14,584 bases of DNA from Baffinella frigidus (lineage: Eukaryota > Cryptophyceae > Cryptomonadales > Baffinellaceae): the NCBI GenBank assembly GCA_026770585.1, contig MU646317.1, forward strand, positions 157,044 through 171,627, read 5' to 3'. Both the position numbers and the translations under genes were made by a program. A model generated the notes under the pieces. It had not been told where the DNA came from, did not search any database, and saw nothing but the letters and a program-made list of their open reading frames with translations. Positions 1-9,498 of the stretch are shown in pieces; positions within the stretch are counted from its first letter, which is position 1; each line of letters opens with the position of its first letter.

Positions 1-1
1 C

Positions 2-47
<46 letters not shown>

Positions 48-57
48 ACCCTTAACC

Positions 58-138
<81 letters not shown>

Positions 139-139
139 A
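1..139 (+). repeat. (CCCTCAA)n telomere-like heptamer array, intron end
   Basis: About twenty near-perfect tandem copies of CCCTCAA, a one-base variant of the plant-type telomere unit CCCTAAA, with a single TTAACCC variant. The array ends at CATAG directly before the first recognisable threonine synthase exon, so it is read here as the 3' part of an intron rather than a chromosome end. Confidence 0.9.
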
Positions 140-145
140 CCATAG

Positions 146-226
146 GTCCCGCGGGAGCAGCTCCGCCGCGTGTTCGACCAGTGCTTTGTCGACTTCTCCG
201 AAGAGAGCATCATCCCCGTCCGCAAG
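146..226 (+). CDS. THR4: Threonine synthase visible exon 1
   Basis: 27 codons in phase 0 between CATAG and AAG|GTGCAG, containing LRRVFDQCFVDFSEESIIPV. This matches the end of the N-terminal domain of ThrC-type enzymes, where a helix is followed by a loop just before the FHGPT block. The reading could run on past the donor, but exon 2 joins cleanly here. The start of the protein lies upstream of the window. Confidence 0.75.
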
Positions 227-517
227 GTGCAGTTGAGTAATTCGTGCTTTTCCTGGTACAAAACCTGCCCGGTTTACTCATCGGCTGGTACAAAACTTGC
301 CATTTTAGTCAACAGGCGTGGGGCTGCGTGTTTGACCAGTGCTTTGTTGACAAGTTACGAGGCCCCCGTCTGATAGGCCCGCCTCAGGACTGACATTTGA
401 GACTCCTCCGACGGTTGACTAAATCATGCAGGGTTTGTACAGGACGGTACCTGAAGCCGAGCAGAATTTGTACCAGGAACACACTTTATATATATATATA
501 TATATCTATACATATAC

Positions 518-561
<44 letters not shown>

Positions 562-3500
562 GTGTGTGTGTATATATATATATATATAGAAAGATATAGA
601 TTATCACTGATTAGTCAACGGCGGCAGGTGGGGGAGGGGTGCTACGTGGCGGAGCTGTTCCACGGGCCGACCTTTTCCTTCAAAGACTTTGGCCAGCAGG
701 TCCACTTTCAGCGTTTTCCGTACTTGATACGGCCACACACCGGGCTACCAAGGGATTTGGTGAATGACCCATAATGAATAATGCATAGGACCCTACGGAA
801 ACACTTCAAGTGCACCTGCTGGTTTCCGTAGAGCTATTCCGGTAGGACTTGGCTGTTCTGGATTTACCAAATTGCCGACTTGGAAATCCCCTATGCACCA
901 CGAAACTCGAAACGATGGGCGCGTGTCGTGACCGTGTGTGACACCGGCGGGTGTGTGCCAGATGCCGTGCAAGCAGCAGTTAGGGTTTCGGGTTTGGCGC
1001 AGCCTCTCCGAGGCAATCACCACCCAGCCCCGCTTAACCTCACAATGTCTCGGCCTCCCGGCAAACCCAACATCGTGGGTGTGTGCCACATGCTGTGCAA
1101 TTTCCTGGCCTAAACCCTAAACCCTGAACCCCAACACCCCTAAACCCTAATACCAGATGCTGTGCAAGCTGCTGGACCATTTCGCGCAGAAGCGGGAGCG
1201 CGTCGTCACCCTCCTCGTCTCCACCACAGGTTCCGAGCCTCGTCTCCACCACAGGTTTCGAGCCTCACTCGTCTCCACCACAGGTTAGACCAGTTGACTG
1301 ATCCCGCGAGGTCCTGGTACAATCGTCCGGGAGAAGTTATCGCCCCGGTGCAAACCCGGGCCGGTTCAGTCAACCGTCGCGCGCAGTGATGTCAGACTCC
1401 GCGACGGAGAAGCGGGAGCGCGTCGTCACGCTCCTCGTGTCCACCACAGCTTCCGAGCCTCACTTTTCCCCCCGATACCCGGCACACCTCCCCCGGTGAT
1501 AGACACACCCTCTCATGTGTCAGAACCCCCCCCCCCTCCGGTGTCAGACACACCCTCTCATGTGCCAGACACACACCCTTCGGTGTCCGACACGCTCCCC
1601 GTGTCCATCACAGGTTCCGAGCCTCACCCTGAGTTAGACACACCGACTTCGGTGTCAGACACACCAACTCATGTGTCAGACACACACACCTCCGTGTCCG
1701 ACACGGTTCTCGCGTCCACCACAGGTCAGACACACCTCCGCGAGTGTTAGACACACCCACATGCTCCTGGTGTCCCCCACAGGCCAAACACACTTGGTAC
1801 CAGAACCGTCAACGTTTGCCATTTCCCATTATTTCTACGGCCAACTTCTCTGCACACCGCTCTAAAGGCCGCCCTCCTACACTGGTAGGGGACACGGGCC
1901 CTGCGGCAATCCGGGCGTGCGCGTTTCTTCCGTCGCTCTGCAGCCCCCTCCCGTCCCTCCGCAGCGTGTGCTAAACCTTGCACCACAAACACTTTCCGAA
2001 TTAGCGCGACGTTCCCGCGAAAACAATTGATCACTAACGGTCGCGCTCCTGGAGGGTTCACGGTGTATGGTCTCTCTCCTGCAGGTGAAACTGCCCCCGC
2101 GGCTATCAGGGCGTCCCTCCCGTCCCTTCGGATCGTCTGCTGCTACCAAAGTGTGTGTCTAACACATGCACGGGTGTGTCGGACACCGCAGGGTGTGTGT
2201 CTGACGCCTTTGCTGACACCGACGGGTGTGTCCGACACCTGTGCTGACAGCGTCTTTACTACAGGGGACACGGGGCCTGCAGCGATCCGGGCGTGCGCGT
2301 CCCTCCCGTCCCTTCGGATCGTCTGCTGCTACCCCCTCGGGCAGCTCTCCCGTTTCCAGGTATGCTCTTTCTTGACACCCCTCAAAATCAACCCTTCGTA
2401 AACTCTCAACCCTGAACCCGAAACCCGGAACCCCAAAACCGGAAACCGAAACCCAAAACCCGACACCCCAAACCCTAAACCCTGAACCCTTATCCCCAAA
2501 GCCCTAAACCAGGAGCCCCTAATCCCCAAAACAGGAAATGCAGATGACAACGGTGGAGGGGACGAACGTGAACGTGTTTGCTTTCGAGGGAGGGGGGGAT
2601 GACATGGACGCCCCCATCAAGGCACCTCCCTAAACCCTGAATCCTAAACCCTAAACCTTGAACCCTGAACCTGCAAGGAATCCGAAACCCTGAACGCTAA
2701 ACCTCAAACAGGCGCTTTCGACAGACGCGACATTCCAGGAGAAGTGCCACCGTTTAGGGTTTGCTGACATGCTGACAGCAGGGCACACCCAAACCGGACG
2801 TGTTGACGTCAGCACACACGAAAACAGGTGCTTTCGACGGACGCGACCTTCCAGGAGACAGGATAAGTACCAATTTACTACACCTTGTAGGGTTTGCAGA
2901 CGTGCTGACGTCATCACGCACGAAAACAGGCGCTTTCGACGGACGCGGCATTCCAGGAGAAGTACCACGTGGCGTCCGTCAACTCGATCAACCTCGCCCG
3001 CATCCTCGCCCAGGTTCACTAGCGCTGTCTCAGTCTATTTGGGCGGTGAGCCACTTTGGTGAGCCTCGCCCCTTTTCCGCTCCAAAGTTTACGGATGTGT
3101 TCCGCAGAACCAGATTGTCTGAGAATAGTCTGTTAACTCGATCAACCTCGCCCGCATCCTCGCCCAGGTTCTAGCTCTGCCTCACTCGGGTTGCCTGACT
3201 TTGCGTAAGTTGATATGCTGGGTTCGCGGTACAAACCCGTCGACTTTGGAGCGGAAAAGAGCCCGGTCTCACCAAATTGGTGAGCCCAAATGGACTGAGA
3301 CTGAGCTAGGGATCCGAACCCCTGGTGCAGACGCCGGCGGGCCCACCTCGTGCGAATCAACTGTCTTTCTGTAAAGAAACTGTTTGTCTAAACCCTAAAC
3401 CCTAAACCCTAAACAATAAACCCTAAACCCTAAACCCTAAACCCTAAACCCTAAACCCCAAAACCTAAACCCTAAACCCTAAACCCTAACCCCTGCTACC

Positions 3501-4024
3501 CGCGCGCAGACGGCTCGAGAGCACCTAAACCCTAAACCCTAAACCCTAAACCCTAAACACAAACCCCTAAACCCTGAACCCGTGCGCAGACGGTGCACTT
3601 CTTTTTCAGCTACTTCCGCGCCATCGAGGTTCCCCCGAAACTCCAAACCCTAAATCCTGAATCCCAAACCCTGAGATTCATAATTAAACAATACCAAACG
3701 TGTAGACGAAGCTGGTACTAAACTGGTCCTGGACCAGAATCGTCGAAAATTGACGATGCTGGTACCAAATTGTCACCGTTTCCATTTTTTCCATTATTTT
3801 CGCGCCCAACTGACGTGAAAAATGCTGTACCTGGCAGCACGCTGGGCTGGAGGTGGGCGCGAAGGTGTGTCTCGCGGTGCCGTGCGGGGCCCTCGGCAAC
3901 ATCGTCGCGGCCCTCATCGCCAAACGCCTCGGCCTCCCGGTACGGGCAACCTGCTATCATGTGCACAGACCCTAGACCCTTACAGACATTCAACCTTGCT
4001 CAGACGCTAGACCCTAACAGACTT

Positions 4025-4069
<45 letters not shown>

Positions 4070-7000
4070 AATCGGAACCCTGAACCCTGAACCCGAAGCT
4101 CTTGGCAACATCGTCTTGGCCCTCATCGCGAAACGCCTCGGCCTAAGGGCGGGCGAGCTACCTCTGGCCTAAACCTTATATTCCAAACCCGAAACCCGAA
4201 ACCGAAACCCGAAATCGCTACAAGCCTCGGCCTCCCGGTAAACGCTCAACGCTAAATTCTAAAACCTAAACCCTACACCCCAAACCCTAACCTCTAAACC
4301 CCAAACCCCAAACGGCAGTTGGGGGTGATCGTGTGCGGGACCAACGCCAACGACATCTTCCACCGCGCAGGTGTGTCTCATACACACCCTCTTGTGTCAG
4401 ACACACCCGATTCTGTGTCACACACACCCGATTCTGTGTCCGACACACCCATGCGAGTATCAGACACACCAACGCCGGTGTCAGACACACCGAAACACGA
4501 AACCGTGGGTGTGTCTGACACCGGAGAGGGTGTGCCTGACACCGAAGCCCGAAACCCTAAACCCTAAACCCTAAACCCGAAACGCAGTGGCGGACGGGGA
4601 TTTCACGCGGCACCCCACGATGCATCGCACCCTCTCTGAGGCCATCAACATTCAGGTCCGCTTAACCCGAAACTCGAAACCCGAAATCCGAAGCACGAAA
4701 CCCGAAGCCCAAAACCCGAAACCCGAAACCCCAAGCCCTAAACCCGAACCCGAAACCCCACACCTTAACTCCGGCTTAAACTCCGGCTTTTAAAACCCTA
4801 CACACAACCCCAAATCCCAAGCCCTCAACCGAGGCACCGCGCCCAGAGGCGAAGAGGTCCACAAATTGTTAACGTAAATCCCGCCTTGCGTCTTTTTATT
4901 AGTTGTACCACATTTTGTACCACGAATAGCAGAAAGACGCGCGGGGTACTTGTTTGATTTTCTGGCATCGAATTCCTGTCTGTCTCTCTCTCTCTCGTTG
5001 CCTCTCTAAAAGAGGCGTGGCCACGCCAACTTTTAGGTGCCCTACAACGTCGGGCCTTAACCCCCCCCAACCCTAAACCCTAAGCTCTAAGCCCTTGACC
5101 CTACCGTTAACTTTCACCCTAAGCCCTTAACCCTACCGTCAACTTTCAGGTCCCCTACAACTTTGAGCCCTAAACCCCAAACCCCGAACCCTAAGCCCTG
5201 AACCCTGAGCCCTAAACCCTGAGCCATAAGCCCTAAACCCTACCGTCAACTTGCAGGTGCCCTACAACTTCCGCCCCTCAACCCTCAACCCTGAACGCTA
5301 CCCCCAACCCCCTGCCCCCCAAGCCCTAAGCCCTTGACCCTACTGTCAACTTTCAGGTGCCGTACAACTTTGAGCGGGTCATCGCGCTCCTCGCCGACGA
5401 CGCGCCCCTGGTCTCCCCCCCCCTCCTAAGCACCCCTGGTCTCTCCCCCTAAACCCTAAACCCGAAAGGTCAAGCGTTCAGCGGTGAGTAACTTCTGGTA
5501 AATATTTCAGAAGACCTTTTAACGCTTTACACGCGTCGTCGTGAAGCTCTTTTGGGATTTTAGAAGTACCCTAGTTGTATATTTTGTGCCAGAATGGCTC
5601 CAGAAGGAGTTGACTTTCAGGTGCCCTACAACTTTGAGCGGGTCATCTCGCTCCTCGCCGGCGACGCGCCCCTGGTCTCCTCCCCCCAACCAAACCCTGA
5701 ACCCTATGACCTATACCCTAAACCCCAAACCCTAAACCCTAAACCCTAAACCCTAAACCCTAAACCCTAGTCCCTAAACCCGAACACCTCTAAATCAGTC
5801 ATATTTTGCGCTGGAGCAACCCTAAAACCTTAACCCTAACCCCCAAACCATAGACCCTAGACCCTCAACCCTCAACCCTCAACCCTAATCCCTAATCCCT
5901 AAACCCTAAACCCTAAACCACAACAAAAGCCTGATGGAAGACATGGCGCGGGACAACAAGATGACATTTCTCCCAGCTCTCCTCAAGAACCTGCGTTCAA
6001 CTGGGCCATAAAATGCATTCAGAGCAGGAAATCTAGTACACACCTGCAACTAAAATACATTTTATGGCGAGCGTAACTTTACTGAGGCAGAGCTACAACC
6101 CCGTTTTTGCAGATCAAAAGCATGATGGAAGAATTGACGCGGGATAACAAGATGGCAATCCCCCCAGCGCTCCTGGCGAGCCTCCGCGACACATTCCGCA
6201 CCACCCCGGTTATCCCCGTACTCGGATGGGGATGCACGAGTAGTTATACAGTGTATACATGTATTGTACGTCGCCTTCCTGGTACAAGGTTATATTGTTC
6301 CTGGTACAAACCGAGGACATGGTGTGGGACAATAAGATGACGATCCCCCCAGTTCTCCTCAAGAACCTCCGCGACACATTCCGCACCACGCCGGTGCCCT
6401 CCCTCCCCCGCGCCCCAGGACAAAGTCGTACTCTGATGGGGATACACCATGTACTTATAAAGTGTATACATGTATTATACGTCGCCTTCCTGGTACAAGG
6501 TTATATTGTTCCTGGTACAAACCGTGGACATGGTGCGGGACAACAAAATGACAATCTCCCGATTGAACAATTCTCCTGAAGAGCCTCCATGCCGCGTTCC
6601 GCACAACCCCGGTTGGTCCTCTCTCAAGGCTCGAGGATATATCACCTTAATATACAGTTTAGCTCTCATGATTAAGGTTTTAGTGATAACAAGATGACCC
6701 CTCCCCCAGTTCTCCTGAAGAGCCTCCGTGCCGCGTTCTGTACAACCCTGGTTCTAAACTCTAAACCTTAAACCCCGACCCCGAAACCTTAACCCAGAAC
6801 CCAGAACCCAGAACCCAGAACCCAGAACCCCGAAACCTGAAACTCGAAACCCGAAAGCCTAAACCCGAAACCCGAAAGCCCAAACACTAAAACCTAAACA
6901 CTAACTCGCTCTCTGGTGTGGCAGGTTAACTTATTGATTTGCGGTTTTATCTGAGAAAATATACGAATGAAGGCCTTTCTGCCAACGGTAATTACCACAC

Positions 7001-7919
7001 AATTGGATCATGCTAGTAATAGTACAGCATTTATGTAGTAAATTTTGTTGACATAAAATGCATTGATTGATACATTCTCTGAGATAAGGTTGACTTACTG
7101 CGCAAGTTGACTTACTGACATCCGGTTGACTTACAGCGGTAGGTTGACTTACCGATGCGCGGTTAACTTACTGCAGCAAGTTGACTTACTGACATCCGGT
7201 TGACTTACGGCAGGTTGACGACGATGCGCTCCTCGCTGAAATCCGCGCCAGGTCAAACCCTAACCCCTAAACCCCTAACCCCAAACCCCAAACCCCAAAC
7301 CCTAAACCCAACCCCCAAATCCCAAGCCTCTGATCCCTGAACACTTAACCCCAAACCAACCCCCAACCTCAAACCCCAACCCCCTTATCCTCAGGTGGGG
7401 TTCCAGAGGGAAGGAGGGGTACCTCGTCGACCTGCACACGGGCGTCAGCCTCCACATTTGGGCTATCTTAAGGGTGAAATTTGCTATCTTAGCCTCGATA
7501 TAGCTTTAACACAACACAAATCCACCCATACGATAGCAAAAAGGTGGTGTAAATGGAATATTGTTCCATTTGAAATCCAGGTGGGGTGCTGGAGGGAAGG
7601 AGGGGTACCTGGTCGACCCGCACACGGGCATCGGCCTCCAGGCCGCTCGCACCTTATTCAAACCCGAGGTCCGTTGAACCCTTCACAACGGACGCTTTCT
7701 AGATATAGATGTACAGCCGTTTCCTAGTACAAGAACAATGTATACGTGTGGGTTTAGCCGTTTCCTGGTACAAAACTTGAAACCGGATAAGGGGGGTACC
7801 TCGTCGATGATCCGCACACGGGGATTGGCCTCCAGTCCGCCCGCACCTTGTTCACTCCCGAGGTCCGTCTCTCTCTCTCTCTCTCTCTCTCCCTCCCTCC
7901 CTCTGCCTCTCTTTCTCTC

Positions 7920-7960
<41 letters not shown>

Positions 7961-9459
7961 GAACTCTTCATAACGGACGCGTCATCGTTGAACCCTTTGT
8001 AACTGACGCGTTGATAATAGATGTATATTGCTTTCCCGGTACGAAAACAATGTATACATGACGTAGCCCTTTTCAAGTACAAAACTTAAAACCTGATAAG
8101 GGCGGAGGCCTCCAGGCACCTTTTTCAAACCCAAGGTCCGTTGAATCCTTCGTAACCGGTTACGAAGGATTCAACGGACCTTGGGTTTGAAAAAGGTGCC
8201 TGGAACAAACCGTGGACATGGTGCCGTGGACATGGTCCCGGTACAAAAAGTCTTTTTGTACCGGGAAAGCGGATTATGATAAATGTATAGAACTTTCTGG
8301 TACAATACTTGAAACCGGATAAGGGCGTGGGGCTTCAGGCCGCCCGCACCTTGTTCACACCCGAGGTTCTCAACCCTCAACCCTAAACCCAACGCTAACC
8401 CCTAAAATCTAAACCCTAAACCCTAAACCCTAAACCCTCATCACTCAACCCTCATGACTCAACGCCATCACTAAACCCTAAACCCTAAACCCTAAACCCT
8501 AAACCACACCCCAACCTCTAGGACGCGGAGTTGATCGCGAGCATGGCGACCGAGCACGCGTGCATACACATGCAGTTATACAGTCCATCCATCTATTATA
8601 CATCGCTTTCCTGGTACAAACCGGACACGACTCTCCCTTTCCTGGTAAAAACTGGACGCGACCGGTAGGACGCGGAGTTGATCTTGTGCATGGCAACGGC
8701 CCACGCGTGCAACTTTGAGGAGACCACTTCTTTTGTACCGGGAAAGCATCATATAATAGCTGTAAGCAGCAGCATATAATAGATGTATAAGAGCGTATAA
8801 TATATGTAATGCATAGCAGCTTATAATAGATGTATAGCAGCGTGTAATAGATATTCGCAGCGTATGATAGATGTATCTCGGCAGGACGCGGAGCTGATCG
8901 TGTGCATGGCGACCGCGCACGCGTGCAAGTTCGAGGAGACAATGCGAATCGCCCTCGGAGATACCTTCTGGAACGGTCTCGCCCCGAGACCTTAAACCCT
9001 GCACCCTACACCCTACACCCTACACCCTACATACCGCACCCTACACCCTTCACCCTACACCCTACACCCCTTGACCCTACACGCCTAAACCTTCACTCGG
9101 TGGCAGATGAGTTCATGACAGAGCACATGCCCGCCTCCGCGAAAGGGCTTGGCGAGAAGCCTGAGTTCCGCCGCGGCGTCTTCAAGTCTGCACCCCTCTT
9201 CCTCAGACTGCATTATTGTGGGGGCTTGGAACTGGGAACATAATGCTAGGAACTGGCAGAATAAGGCTAGGAACTAACAAAATGAGCACATGCCTGCTTC
9301 GGCGAAAGAGTTGGGCGAGAAGCCTGAGTTCCGCCGCGGCGTCTTCAAGTCTGCGCCCCTTTCTTTTTCTTTTCCTTAAGCCCGGAACCCTAGAACCGAA
9401 ACCTGAAAACCGAAACACGAAACACAAAACACGAAACCCAAAACCCGAATCCCTCAGCC

Positions 9460-9498
<39 letters not shown>

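Larger units (their letters stand above)
227..627 (+). other. Intron 1 with TGGTACAAA elements and (TA)n tract
   Basis: This holds two CTGGTACAAAAC copies (about 257 and 285), a decayed copy of exon 1 (321-353), a stretch with GGCCCGCCTC shared with about 10880, and a long TA-rich microsatellite. It ends GCGGCAG before exon 2. Confidence 0.7.
700..1156 (+). other. Intron 2 with scattered exon fragments
   Basis: After a short inverted repeat (CTACGGAAAC near 794 and GTTTCCGTAG near 821), the intron carries partial copies of the exon 3 start (953-978 and 1083-1104). It also carries fragments resembling exon 10 (999-1039) and exon 8 (1049-1066), which belong far downstream. CCCTAAA-like units precede exon 3. 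Confidence 0.65.

Noticed and set aside
1-139. A chromosome end because of telomere-like repeats
   Set aside because: The repeats are CCCTCAA rather than pure CCCTAAA, and similar arrays recur throughout the introns of one gene. They end at a splice acceptor. Nothing marks a terminal position.
1486-1795. A repetitive VSDTPTHVSDTP protein, or CLTP repeats on the other strand
   Set aside because: The same repeats are open in several frames and on both strands, lie between recognised exons of one gene, and consist of GTGTCnGACAC units. Intron repeat fits better.
4371-4545. CRISPR array because of regularly spaced short palindromes
   Set aside because: Repeats are only 11-14 bases, spacers are low-complexity and similar to each other, and the DNA is eukaryotic intron.
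7852-8082. RQTDRQTDRQ-type protein on the minus strand
   Set aside because: A direct product of the CTGT/TC microsatellite.
8499-9004. Minus-strand ORFs of 140 codons over exon 15
   Set aside because: They are antisense shadows of the three exon 15 copies and the AGATGTATA tract, with repetitive YYIYY strings.
8955-9106. U12-type AT-AC intron starting at GGAG|ATACCTTCTG
   Set aside because: The sequence misses a base of the ATATCCTT consensus. A GT donor 15 bases downstream (AACG|GTCTCG) keeps the required phase and the family-like residues, so GT-AG is simpler.
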